Origin: Cannabis sativa
Lineage: Eukaryota > Streptophyta > Magnoliopsida > Rosales > Cannabaceae
Direction: 5' to 3'
DNA: 64,000 nt
Assembly (NCBI RefSeq): GCF_029168945.1
Contig: NC_083607.1
Coordinates: forward strand, 13,286,001-13,350,000
The notes under the pieces were generated by a model. It had not been told where the DNA came from. It was given only the letters and a program-made list of their open reading frames with translations, and made no database searches. Below are positions 1 to 11,600 of this stretch, one piece after another. The position numbers and the translations under genes were made by a program. Every line of letters starts with the position of its first letter. Position 1 is the first letter of the stretch.

Positions 1-456
1 ATAAATCGGTTGCAGGTGAGGTTGACACCGATTTTATAAACAACCCGAGAAGAGTGAGATTGGCAGTTCAACAATCAGGGGAGGTTGATATAGTCCTTGG
101 AAGAAAACTATTGTGAGAGGTTTGGGAAAAACCTTGGCAAAAAATTCCATGGTTGTAAGGGTTAACAAAGCCCCTTTACTTTGGCTCGATAGTTGAACTC
201 AAAGATAGATCATAGCTTTGAAGACCAAGGACGTAGGTGGCTTAGTTCTACCGAACCTTGTAAAAATTGAGAGTTTGCGATTTCTATCCCTAAACTCTTT
301 ACATTTCTAGCTTGTCATTTGTTTATACTTTTGATTATCTTTGTTGTTGCATTAAACTTGAATATTTGCATGAATTGTCTTTGGGGTTTTTAAATTTTTG
401 AAATTAGCTTAAATTTCCAATTCACCCCCCTCTTGGAAAGATATCATAGGCTAACA
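1..456 (+). mobile_element. Partial 5' LTR of a Copia (SIRE/Maximus-like) retrotransposon
   Basis: This is the downstream part of an LTR whose start lies before the window. It ends with a C-rich stretch (CACCCCCCTCTTGG at 423-436) and the terminal CTAACA at 451-456. A primer-binding site follows within two bases and a Copia gag relic after that. The C-rich end just before TAACA is, from my knowledge of the group, typical of plant SIRE/Maximus Copia LTRs. No matching 3' LTR is visible, so the element is broken by later rearrangement near 1351. Confidence 0.75.
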
Positions 457-457
457 A

Positions 458-469
458 TTGGTATCAGAG
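458..469 (+). other. Primer-binding site for initiator Met tRNA
   Basis: TTGGTATCAGAG follows the LTR end CTAACA after one base. TGGTATCAGAG is the standard complement of the 3' end of plant initiator methionine tRNA and marks the start of minus-strand DNA synthesis in most plant Copia elements. Confidence 0.85.
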
Positions 470-509
470 AAAGGGCTCATTTATATGATTAGATTTCACA
501 ATTTAGAGT

Positions 510-1351
510 ATGTCGTTTCCAAGAAATTCACACAATATCAGAAGGTTTAAGCAAAAGTAGAGCACCATTCTTTGATGGGGTAAACTTTCTTTATTGGAAA
601 ATTAGAATGGAAACTTGTCTTTAATCCTTGGATTATAATTTGTGGCATATTGTATGTTATGGTCCTTACATTCCTATGCATATTGTAGATGGAGTAGAAA
701 TCGTTAAGAAATATGATGCAGTTGATGAAAATGATTAAAATATGATGTCTAAGAATCATAAGGCTATATGTGGCTTAGATAGTGATGTATTTAAAAATAT
801 TGAGCAAGCCTCCTCGACTCATGATATGTGGAAAATATTAGAAGTAACTCATCAAGAAACTAGTGCCATGAAAGAAACTAAAATTCAACTTTTAGTTACT
901 CAATATGAAAATTTGAAGATGATACAACATGATACGATTGCTAACATGTTACCCGTTTCACAACTATTACTAATGATTTGAACTCTCTTGACAAGGTACT
1001 TACACAAAAAGATATGGTTACCAAGATTTTGAGAAGTCTCTCCAAAGTTTACAAAGGCAAAGTAGTTGCCATCCAAGAAGCCAATGACCTCTCAACTCTA
1101 CCATTGGAAGAGCTAATTGGTTCTCTCATGAATCATGAGATTTTCATGAATGCTCAGGAAGAAGAGGAAGTTGATAAGAAGAAGAAGAACACCATTGCAT
1201 TCAAACCCACTTCACATGATGATAGTGAAGCTAGTCAGGATGGTGATAGTGAAATGGAAGATATAACCCTACTCACAGAGAACTTTAAGAAGTTTTTGAA
1301 GTTTAAGAAGAATACAAATAAATTTGACAAATACCATATTTTAATTCTAAC
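510..1351 (+). pseudogene. Decayed Copia gag (UBN2-type) fragment
   Basis: Reading the plus strand with frame changes gives a Copia gag: SRAPFFDGVNFLYWKIRMET near 557-615, then DSDVFKNIEQASSTHDMWKI near 780-840, a segment ending NLKMIQHDTIANM, and VLTQKDMVTKILRSLSKVYK near 993-1052. These match the capsid-like gag-polypeptide (UBN2) of SIRE-type Copia elements. In-frame stops occur after METCL and after DEND, and the frame shifts near 950-980. The zinc knuckle, protease and pol are absent because a foreign LTR fragment begins near 1352. It cannot make a full Gag; residual transcription from the LTR is possible but not shown. Confidence 0.8.
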
Positions 1352-1858
1352 TCTATAAATGTCAATTATATCTATTTAATAATTATAATTAATTATCGAA
1401 TAAAATTTTTATTTAACTTATTTATTAATAAGACCTTACAAAGTCTCTTAATTAATAAATAAACCCTAAAACCTCTTTTCTTCTCAAATAAGCCCTCGCT
1501 TAGTGAAGATTTACAAACAAGACATAGTCTTATTTAGAATTCTAATTGATTTATTAAAACTAATTAATTGAGACTACAAAATAATATTATCCAAGTTAGT
1601 GTGGGGACCATGGCCCTACGTAATCAAGCTCCCAATAAGTAGATACAAAATTTACCAAGTAAATTTCTTAACTTATTAATTTCTCCTGACTCCACTATAT
1701 ATTCAGAATTGTACTTCTAATTATATAGAATGCTCTATTACCAAAAATATATGCGATTTGAATTACCTATTGTTTCAATCCAAATAGTCAAGGATCCTTT
1801 ATAGATGATCAACATCGAGTGAGAAAAAATTTACTGTTCTACCCTTCAATGTATTTTA
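1352..1858 (-). repeat. LTR fragment, same superfamily as the other solo LTRs
   Basis: The segment aligns by eye with the middle of the LTRs at 29157-30799 and 36016-37908 (shared landmarks: CAAAGTCTCTTAATTAATAA, GTGGGGACCATGG, CCAATAAGTAGAT, CCCTTCAATGTATTTTA). It lacks both LTR ends. The left end abuts the Copia gag relic and the right end stops in the middle of the LTR, where a new LTR starts at 1859. Orientation is the minus sense of the family. Confidence 0.75.
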
Positions 1859-3595
1859 TGTTGTAAATTATTTTACCAAGATCTAGATTTACTACCAAGT
1901 ATGTTTCATTAACATCCTAATATGAATTCTAAAACAATAAAATAAACACATAAGAGTTTAAGAAAACCTTACATTGGGTGGAGCGGAATATAATGACTCC
2001 TTCCATTCAGATCTCTAGCCCTTGATTCCTTTTTGTAGCAGAGCATTATCAAGATCTGAATCTGGATCTCTTTCTCTCCTTCTTTGATGCTGATTTTCCA
2101 CAGTCTTACATACTATGATTGAGGTACCACTTGATGTGTGTGGGCACTACTCTATCACTCAAGGAATTTTTCAAAATTTTGAAGAGAAGAAAAGAGAGAG
2201 GAAAGTGGCAGCTCAGGAATTCTCTCTGAAAAGAAAAAGATGCAATTATGTGTTGTTTCCTGAAGCCATTACTTTCTATTTATAGAATGCCCTCTAGGTT
2301 TAGGTTAGAATTGTATGGCATTAAAATAATGGTAAAGGGCTTTGCATAGTGGGCGGCCATTTAAAGAAATCGGGCCTCACTTTGTAACTTTTCCATTTTG
2401 TTATTTCTCATTCCCATTTTCTGAAAAATGCTAATTTTCTAATTTAACCATTTAAATGCAAATTCTAATTATTTAATAACTAAAAATAATTATTAAATAA
2501 TATTACCATTTAATATATTTTTTAATTTAGACATATAAAGTATCTTAATTAATAAATAAACCTAGAATCTCTTTTCTTTACAATTTCCCCTTTGCTTAGT
2601 GAAAATTCATAAAGTAGACATAGTCTAACTTTTAGAATTATAATTGATTAATTAAAATCAATTAACTGAGTCTTACAAGCATTATGGTCTCAACTAGTAT
2701 GGGGACCATGGGTCTATATAACCGAGCTTCCAATAAGTCGAATTGAATTTACCAAGTAAATTCCCTAACTTATTAATTTCTTATTGAATCCACACTTAGA
2801 ACTTGGAATTGCACTCTCAGTCATATAGAACGCTCTATATGTTCCATGATATAGACACGTCATTAGTTATCCATTGTTATAATCCTAATTTGATCAATGA
2901 CCCTCTAATAGATGATCTACATTGAAAAGGCACTAAGTTACCGTTACACCTTCAATGTATTTTATCCTTAAAACACTTAGCTCCGTATAAATGATATTTC
3001 AGCAAAGTGAAATGAGATCTCCACCATTTATCTCTGTTTAGCCAAGCTCGAAGGATATCATCGTTTCACTTCTAAATTCCTATAGAAGTTATAGATTCCA
3101 TATTTATGGTAGTGCTCCCACTCAATTATACTATCATGTAGGGCTGAGCATGGGTTGACAATGGGCCGACCAACCCGGCCAACCCAACCCGAAATGGGCC
3201 GAAGCATGGTCATTTTTTGTGGGTCGAAATACATATGGGTTGATAAAAATATAACCCGCTGCTATTGGGTTGATTTTCGGATTGGTATTTTTCTAACCCA
3301 ATGAACCCAACCCAGCCCATTCAGCCCACTGCCCAGCCCAAAAAGTATATATATATACATATATATACACTTGCCGGCCCCATCCCACTATCCCAGCCCA
3401 AATAAAAAAAAACCCTAAACATATATATATATATATTTCATTTTCTTTTTCTTTTCTCTCTATTCAAATCAAACCCTAAGTCCTAACACACAAAGTAAAC
3501 AAACAGTTGTGCTACCCAGCCGTGAAAAAATCCACTGCCCACTGCACTGCCCAGCCGTGAACGTGAACCACCAGCGCTAGTTGGGCGCCCACCCA

Positions 3596-3675
3596 GGCCG
3601 CCACCAGTCATGCGGCCAGCCCCGGCCGCCACCAGCCGTGCACCCAGCCCAGGCCGCCACTAGCCGTGCGCCCAG
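3596..3675 (+). repeat. Three-copy 28-bp GC-rich tandem repeat in the hAT leader
   Basis: GGCCGCCACCAG begins at 3596 and 3624, and the variant GGCCGCCACTAG begins at 3652, giving a 28-bp period with the unit ending in GCCCAG-like sequence. It lies in the 5' leader of the hAT element, upstream of the transposase, and is the only strongly GC-rich patch in the element. Confidence 0.75.
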
Positions 3676-5017
3676 AAGTTGTGCGCGTATCTGAAGGTTA
3701 GCTTGATTTTTTATAACAATGGTCAATGAAGAATGGTGATGAATGTGATTTTAAAGAACAAGATTTTTTTTTTCTGTGAACAAGATGTTTTTTCTGTGAA
3801 CAATGGTAAAAAAAATGTAAGTATGTTCTTCTAGTTCTAGTCGATTGGGATTTTTTGTGCGAACTATTTTTTTTTTCTGCTGTGAATGTGTTATAAACAC
3901 AATGAGTTATAAACACAATGAGTCTGTATTTTTTCATAATTGATTTGGTTTGTATTTTGAATAGGTTCAGAAAGAATATGAGGAATTTGTGAAAGAAAGA
4001 GCCCTCATTTCCTTTCACATACACATAGATACTTATGAGGAATGAGGAATTTGTCATATGAAAGGAGATATACGGATTAGGATTTACTGCTTAAGTCTTG
4101 TTTGTTTGTTCTGATAATGATTATAGACTTTGAGCTGCTCTGCCTCTGTGTTGGTTCTTATAATGACTATAGACTTTTGGGAGTTATTCAATTTGGTTAA
4201 TTGCTTACTCTTTGATGTAGATCATTGTGAAAGGAATCATGTATTTTCTGATTTAGACTTTAAGTTGCTCTGTGTTGGTTCTTGAATATGAAAGGAGATA
4301 TACGAAATTTATGAGGAATTTGTTATTTTTGAATTTTGGTGGTTGTAATCTTGTGAATGATGTTTGTTAATCAATTGGAGATTTTGATATGAGAAAGTTT
4401 AGAAATTAAGAGTTTTCTTAATGTATATATTGTATATTTACTCAATGTTATATATTGATTCAACATATGTTTTATGAATTTATTAATTTTTGTAAAAGAG
4501 ATAAAAATAACAAATTTATTTCAATCTAAAAAAGTCACTAATAATAAATTAATTATATTTAAAGTATAGTATTATTTAATTAATTTTTTTTTTGAACAAC
4601 TATTATGGAACAAAAGGAAAAAGTATGGATCCATAACTTTGAACAACTGTATTTTTATTAAAAAAAAAAAAAATCAATGTGTGGATTGAAATAGAGACAA
4701 CAAATAACAATGGTGTGTTTTAGTAAATATGAAAGTCTAATTTCAAGTATTCGGTATGATAATTTTAAGTCACTATATTGGCAAATAAATATATTAAATT
4801 AGTGTGGCAAATAAATATATTAAATTAGTTTGGATTTTGTTTTGTTCGTTAATTTTCCAAATCAAATTTTGCATAAATTAAGTATTTATTTTCCATGTTT
4901 ATCTTAGAAATAATTTTATTTTTTATGTATGAAATGAAGTATAATTTTTTTGCTAGTGATTTTGTGTTATTGTTTTAATATGTTGCTTAATTGTTTATAT
5001 AATTTTTTTTGGCAGCA

Positions 5018-7545
5018 ATGATGGATAATTTTATTGTACCAACTTCTTCTCAATTAGGTGAATTTCATGATCCAAACACTACCTTGAATACTACCTAAAG
5101 TCCTACTCCACCACCTCAAATCCTACCCCCCAACTAATATTACCACTCCAATCACTACCCCAAACACCACCCAAAATCCTACCCCAAATACTACCACTCC
5201 TATTGAACTTAAGTCACCTAAAACGGAAGACAAGGACGAACAACTCTCAAATAAGAAAAAGCCTTCTAGAACTTCTACCGTTTGGGATCACTTCACTAAA
5301 GTTCCAAATGGAAATCCAAAAGACCCTAGATGCACTTGTAACTATTGTGGAAAAAATTATGCTTGTGATAGTAGGAGAGTTGGTACAACTAGTTTGTGGA
5401 CTCATTTGAACAACCAATGTAAGAAGTATCCACATAGGGTCTCGGATAAGAAACAAAAAATACTTAGCTTTCAAAGTGGTGGTGATGGTAGTAGTGGGTC
5501 AAATTTGTTGGCGGTCACTTTCAACAAGGAGAGATGTCGGAAAGCTTTAGCTAAGTTTGTGGTGAAGGATGAGCAAGCCTTTAGTGTTGTAGATGGTGAA
5601 CGCTTTAAGGAACTTATTCAAGAGTTGCAACCTAAGTTTCAACTCCCTAGTAGATTTACGGTTACTAGGGACATACACAAAATATTTTGTGAGGAAAGAA
5701 TGAAACTAAAGATGGAGCTAACTAAGGATGGACAAAGAGTATGTTTAACCACAGATTGTTGGACATCCTTTACTCAAATGTCTTACATGTGTCTCACTGC
5801 ACACTATATTAATAGTGATTGGAGTTTGCAAAAAAGAATCATAAATTTTTGTCAAATTCCTAATCATAAGGGTGAGACAATTGGTAAGGTAATGGAAGCT
5901 TGTTTGCTCGGTTGGGGAATAGAAAGGGTTTTTTTCTGTGACTGTTGATAACGCATTAGCTAATGATGTGGCTATCGCCTTTTTGAAGAGGAGGGTAAAT
6001 GCATGGAATGGATCTCTTCTTGAAGGTGAGTTCATGCATTTCAGGTGTGGTGCTCACATAATAAATTTAATTGTGAATGAAGGCTTGAAAGACATGCATG
6101 ACTCCATTGCTGCCATTCGTAACTGTGTAAGATATATTCGGTCATCTCCTGCAAGGTTGCAAAAGTTCAAAGTTTGTGCGGAAACAGTAAGAATTGATTA
6201 CAAGGTTATTTGCTATTTTTGTTTTATTATGAGTAATTTTAGTATTATTTTTATTTGCTGATTTATTTTCTTTTTATACAAGGGCTGATTAATTTTAGAT
6301 GTTCCTACAAGATGGAACTCGACTTACATGATGTTAGAGGTTGCCTTAAAGTTTTAAAAAGCTTTTGCAAGGTATGAAGATGATGATGAGAAGTTTGTGA
6401 GTTACTTCATGGAACAAGAAAATGGAAAAAAGAGGATTGGACCACCTTCTTCTAGTGATTGGGAGTGTGCTACGGTATTTGTCAAATTTCTTAAAACTTT
6501 CTATGAAGTTACATTAAAGTTTAGTGGTTCATTACATGTAACTTCTAAAAACTTTTATCATGAGATATGTGAGATACACACTCAATTGGGAGATTTGTGT
6601 GGTAGTAGTGACCCTTTGCTATCTACCATGGCTGCCAATATGAGAAGGAAGTAAGACAAATATTGGGGCAATGCTGAAAATATCAATCCTTTTTTATTTT
6701 TGGCTATTGTGGTTGATCCAAGGTACAAGTTAAAGTATTTGAAATATTTGTTTGAGACCATTTACGAAGCTGAAATTGTTGCTAAGATCGTTGTTAAGGT
6801 GGAACAAGTCCTTCAACGTTTGTTCACTTCCTATAATGCGATGAATGGGAGTAAAGATGATAAGGTTAGTTGCTGTTTTTTTATTTACTTTGAGTGATTT
6901 TTATTTAATTTTGTTTGCTGATGGAATTTCTTGTTTGCTATATGTGTAGGTTACCAAAAGTGATTCACTAGTACCAACTCGTGATCTCAAAGAATCCAAT
7001 AGGAGTGGACTACTGGCGAATTACTTACAGCAACGACAGATGGTTGTGGATGACCAAATGAACGATGTGGAGCGATATTTGCTTGACGATCATGTCAACC
7101 CATTGACCCCCTCATTTGACATTCTACTTTGGTGGAAGGGTAACTCTAGTAGGTATAAAATTATGTCATTAATTGCTAAAGATATACTTGCTATTCCTAT
7201 GTCAACTGTGGCCTCTGAATCTGCATTTAGTACTAGTGGATGCATTTTAGACTCTTTTAGGAGTTCTTTGAGCCCTAAAATGGTGGAGGCATTAGTTTGC
7301 ACTCAAAATTGGATGAAAGGAAATCATGAGGGGATTCAAATGAGGGAGTACTTGGATGAAATTCAAGCTTATGATTTTCTTGAACAAGGTAATTTTCTTG
7401 ACAAAAATTGAATATGGTCTTTGTTTTATTATGTTTGTATATTTATAATAATTTGATTGATTTTATTTTTATTATTGTAGAAAATAAAGTTGACCTCAAG
7501 GCTACATCACCAAAACCAAAGAGTATTATTGACATTCTTGATTGA
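5018..7545 (+). pseudogene. Broken hAT transposase (BED zinc finger, RNase H-like core, hAT dimerisation domain)
   Basis: The likely start ATGATGGAT at 5018 follows a splice-acceptor-like TTTTTTTTGGCAG. A BED zinc finger is read at about 5280-5420 (CTCNYCGKNYACDSRR, then WTHLNNQC), followed by the RNase H-like core (LTTDCWTSF; VDNALANDVA; FRCGAHIINLIVNEGL) and the C-terminal dimerisation domain at 7040-7350 (DILLWWKGNSSRY, ASESAFSTSGCILDSFRSSL). Introns fit GT-AG borders near 6205-6282, 6862-6950 and 7389-7480; the last exon ends SIIDILD then TGA at 7543-7545. Damage: a TAA about 26 codons in, a one-base frameshift in the T-run near 5929-5936, and stops near 6285, 6355 and 6652. The gene resembles plant Ac/RICESLEEPER-type transposases, which cut and paste hAT elements in the nucleus; this copy cannot encode one. 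Confidence 0.9.
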
Positions 7546-8475
7546 CGCCTACATGAGAACTTATTTTATTTTGTTCAAGTTTGTTATGGATGATTTTAAT
7601 GTTTTAAGACTTTGGATGATTGTAATTTTAATGTTTTAAGACTTTGGATGTTTTAAGACTTTGGATGATTGTAATTTCTTTAACTTTGGATGCTTATGTT
7701 TATGTTTGAACTTTTATGAAAATCTGATTTTTTTTTATATGACATAAGGGTTGTAACCCAACCCAACCCATCCCATAAAAGGAAAAATGGGTTGGGTTAG
7801 AAAAAATTAAGAATGTTATTGGGTTAAAAATTTCTAGGCCGATGTTATTGGGTTGGGTCATTAAAATAGCCTCAACCCGGCCAACCCAAACCATGCTCAG
7901 TCCTACTATCATGTTCCCAAAATGTACGTATCACCCTAACCCAAAAGTAGGCTTAACTAACAAATCAAAGAACATGTATAGTACTCTTGAGATCGAACCT
8001 AACCATATCAGGATTAAGATCATTTGATCTAGGATAACAGGTGATATTAAATTGAATAGATATTACGGTAAATTTTAATATATTTAATCAAAGTTCAATA
8101 TCGGTCCCTTCCGATGTATACTCCATACATCCGATACTGGTAAACTTTGCCAATGTCCGGGAAAGGACATAACACTTTTCCAAGGTGTAAGAATACCTAT
8201 CGCTGATTATACCATGTCAGTCTAAATCTAGTGTTCTAACAAATCAGGGAATAAACTTTCGAACATATAATTAGGATTATATTTCACTGTGCTAACAACA
8301 CTAGAATCTTTAACAAATTCATATGTTCTGGACTTAAATAGAATTCATACATTATATATATAATCATGAAATAAATCATGTGAACCATGCAACATAAAAT
8401 GTTATTTCTGATCTTTATTAATAAGTAAATCTGATTATATTGAAATGAGTTTTATTTAGGGCACAAAACCCAATA

Positions 8476-8486
8476 AACTCCCACTT
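8476..8486 (-). other. Polypurine tract of internal region 1
   Basis: On the minus strand AAGTGGGAGTT lies directly before the LTR (here TATTGGG, mutated from TGTTGGG). The same tract occurs at 17658-17668 and 49223-49233, always next to the LTR. It primes plus-strand synthesis in LTR elements and fixes the family orientation as minus. Confidence 0.8.
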
Positions 8487-8563
8487 GCACTAATATAAAA
8501 CAAAATGTGCATTTCAAATAATCTCAATACCTTGATATACAAATCAAGTGTAGCAGTAGTAAA

Positions 8564-10453
8564 TGTTGGGTTTTATGTCCTAAATAAAATTCATTTCAAT
8601 ATAATCAGATTTACTTATTAATATAGATCAAAAATAACAATTAATGTTGCATGGTTCACATGATTTATCTCATGATTATATGTACATAATGTATGAATTC
8701 ATCTGAAACCCTTTTCACATACTTGATCCTGTTTATTGTGCCGTCAACACATTGGAAAGTATACATGACTATGTGAATAAAGTTTCCTAGATTTATCAGA
8801 CATAGGGTTTTACTGATATGATAATCTACAACAGAGTTTACTTGCATTTGGAGAAGTGTTATGTTTTTTCCAGAGCATTGATTAAAGTAAAGCTCAGGTT
8901 GGATGCATGGAGTATGCATCGGAAGGGACCGATATTGAACTTTGACTTAGATTTATTAAACTTACCGTAATATCTATTCAAGTCAATATCGCCTAGTTGA
9001 TCCTAGATCAAATGTTCTTAATCTTGTTATGATTAGGCTCAATCTTGAAAGGCTATTCGTGTTCTTTGATTTGTTAGTTAAGCCTACTTTTAGGTCAGGG
9101 TGATACGTACATTTTGGGAACACGGTAGTACAATTGAGTGGGAGCGCTAGCATAAACATGGAATCTATAGCTTCTATCTGGCGAATAGTAAGTAAAGGAT
9201 GATCTCCTTCGAGCTTGACCAAACGAACATAAATGGTGGAGTACTCATTTCACATAAGATGAAATATCATTTATACGGGGTCAAGTGTTTTAAGGATAAA
9301 ATACATTGTAGGGTGTTACGGTAATCTAATCCCTTTACAGTGTAGATCATTCATATAGAGGATCATTGATCACATTAGGATTATAACAATGGATAACTAA
9401 TGATGCGTCTATATGGTGGAACATATAGAGCATTCTATATAACTGAGAGTGCAGTTCTAAGTTCTATGCGTGGATTCAACGAAGAATTAATAAGTTAGTG
9501 AATTTTATTAATAAATTCTTGATCTACTTATTGGAAGCTCGGTTATATAGACCCATGGTCCCCGCACTAGTTGAGATAATATTGCTTGTAAGACTCATAT
9601 AATTGGTTTTGATTAATCAATTATAATTCTCAAATTAGACTATGTCTATTTGTGAATTTTTCACTAAGTAAGGGCGAAATTGTAAAGAAAGAGTTATTAG
9701 GGGCATATTTGTTAATTATGATACTTTGTATGGTTCAATTAATAAATATGATAAATGACAATATTATTTAATAATTATTTATAGTTATTAAATAATTAGA
9801 ATTGGCATTTAAATGGTTAAATTTGAAAATTGGCGTTTTTGAGAAAATCAGATTCAGAATTGAGAAAACTGCAAAATCCAAGTAAGCCCACTACTGTACA
9901 TGGCCGGCCACTTGGTTTGAATTTTTAAACTGATATTTTCATTATTTTAATGCCAAATAATTCAAACCTAACCCTAGTGGAATGCTATTAATAGATAGTG
10001 AAGGCTTCAGGAAAATAACACTTAAATTTTCTACTTTTTCATTCAGAAAAAAACTGAGCCTTCTCTCTCCCTATCTTTGGCCAAACCCACTCTCTCTCTC
10101 TTCCTCATTGAGATTTCGAAATTCTTAGTGTATGAGTAGTGCCCACACACAGCAAGCAATACCTCAATCATAGTGAGGAAGATCGTGAAGAAAGACTTTC
10201 AGCAAGAAGGAGGTTTTAGCATCAAAGATTCAGAGAAAGAGATCCAGGTTCAGATATTGATAATGCTCTGCTACAGAAAGGAATCAAGGGCTAGATATCT
10301 GAACGGAAGGAGTCATTTAATTCCGCTGCACCCAATGTAAGGTTTCCTAAACTTTATATGTGTTTATTTCATCGTTTTAGAAAGTTCATATTTAGGGTGT
10401 TAATAAACATACTTGTGAGTAGATCTAAGATCCTGGTAAAATAAATTCCAACA
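8564..10453 (+). mobile_element. Solo LTR (1890 bp) inserted in internal region 1
   Basis: It starts TGTTGGGTTTTATG and ends AAATTCCAACA, with an exact 5-bp duplication GTAAA at 8559-8563 and 10454-10458. No internal region is attached, so it is the product of LTR-LTR recombination. Its orientation is opposite to the host element. A minus-strand 84-codon frame at 8665-8919 also occurs in the related solo LTR at 26344-28068; I regard it as shared repeat sequence, not a gene. Confidence 0.95.
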
Positions 10454-10458
10454 GTAAA

Positions 10459-11600
10459 CTCCTCGTAATAGGATCTGACAGGTTGAATTAACAACAACCT
10501 TTTCTCCACCATTACTTTTCCTTAATCACAAAATCCTTGATATTGTGAAATTCCTCTCTATATGTCTACTCTTTTGGGATACTGGATTCTATACTTTTGG
10601 CAACTACTTTTGGTTATTCAGGGAATAACACTAGTAGTTAAGACAAGTTGGAATGGTGCCACAAATGTATAGAACTTTTCTCAGACTGAATAAGTACCTT
10701 TCCTGCTTCTTTAACATTCAGTCTCTCTCTGGTGGACTAAGAGACTTTAGATAGGTTTTTACACTTCTCCAAAATCACTACTCCACCCCCAGAGTAATCA
10801 CCATCTTATCAGTAGACTTTCTAGCACAAAGGCAAGTCTCGAAATCTGATATGGTGTAGTCTAAGAGTTTTAAACACACCCTTATTGACTAACATATAGT
10901 TCCTCTCCTTAATCTTAAGATTTAATTGATTGTCTTCCAATGTTCTTCTCCTGGATTAATCTGATACCTACTCATTACTCCCACTCAACAGTAGGTGTCT
11001 GGTATAAGGCATACTAAAGCATATCTGAGACCTCTCACTTTTGATTTAACAAATTCTTTCATGGTTTTATCTTTTCTGGAATAGTTGAGACTTTTCCTTA
11101 GATAAATAAAATCTATGCCTAGAAGTTGTGAAGCTTCTATAGATTGCCTTTGGAAAGAAAATGCTTCAGCATCTTACTAAAGCAAGTTGCTTGCATTAGA
11201 GTAAGTAATTACCAGGTATACCACAAGCCATAGGTTTAGATAAACTCAAACCTATAATACTAGGAACAGGAAATTTTGTTAAGTCCATTGAATAGTCTTA
11301 TTAACGAAAATTTCCTTTTATGTCCTTGTAATAGAAAACTTTAGGTTACTCCATGTGACTGGATTAAACCATAGTTCTCTTGGCTTTCTTCTTAGTTTCT
11401 TATCTTGAGAATCCATTACTTGTTTAAACTTACAATGGATTTTAATCACTAGTGTCTTCCAAGTCATAATAAAGTGAGTTCCTAGAAACTCTCCCACTAC
11501 GACAAGGTACCGTGAATTATGTCTAAGAAAACTAAATGGTATTGACCTCTTTGGTTGTGTCAAGACAACTGAGGCAGTGGGATCATCATATATAGAATAA
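10459..11600 (-). pseudogene. Copia pol remnant 1: INT-RT linker and RNase H pieces, RT core missing
   Basis: On the minus strand, going leftwards, 11318-11563 reads KTLVIKIHCKFKQVMDSQDK, resembling the stretch just before Copia RT in which a Gln-Val-Trp-like segment precedes the Lys-Trp-Val start of RT. About 330 bases later a tract resembling the RT/RNase H junction appears (LRYAL then CLRPDT), then MSRYQINPGEEHWKTI at 10927-10985, then a GGG-rich piece like the Copia TLGGGAVVW region. The central RT with its YVDD motif, about 200 residues in intact elements, is not present. Multiple stops and shifts interrupt every piece. Identity with Copia pol comes from my recognition of the motifs, not from a search. 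Confidence 0.7.

Larger units (their letters stand above)
3139..7905 (+). mobile_element. hAT DNA transposon (4.77 kb) with target-site duplication
   Basis: Terminal inverted repeats begin TAGGGCTGAGCATGGGTTG on the left and, reversed, TAGGACTGAGCATGGTTTG on the right, with two mismatches in 19. An exact 8-bp duplication CTATCATG flanks it (3131-3138 and 7906-7913), the hAT signature, and removing the element restores the LTR reading frame of repeats. Both ends carry many copies of GGGTTGG/CCAACCC, the usual subterminal transposase-binding arrangement. A multi-exon transposase relic lies inside on the plus strand. The element is non-functional as it stands because that gene is broken. Confidence 0.95.
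1859..8475 (-). repeat. LTR 1 of the tandem array (3' LTR in sense), split by a hAT element
   Basis: The LTR starts TGTTGTAAATTATTTTACC (consensus TGTTGGAAATT with one change) and ends CACAAAACCCAATA, a mutated form of CCCAACA. Without the hAT insertion (3139-7905 plus one copy of its target duplication) it is about 1.84 kb, like the other full LTRs. The purine tract of the internal region follows at 8476. Confidence 0.85.

Noticed and set aside
3698..4057. 119-codon minus-strand frame in the hAT leader
   Set aside because: Low-complexity Lys/Ser/His-rich reading of AT-rich DNA, antisense to the transposase leader, with no domain.
8665..8919. 84-codon frame repeated at 27713-27967, and the 62-codon frame shared by 47613-47801 and 55461-55649
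   Set aside because: Each pair lies in copies of the same LTR. Similarity follows from repeat identity, and no known LTR-encoded protein matches.
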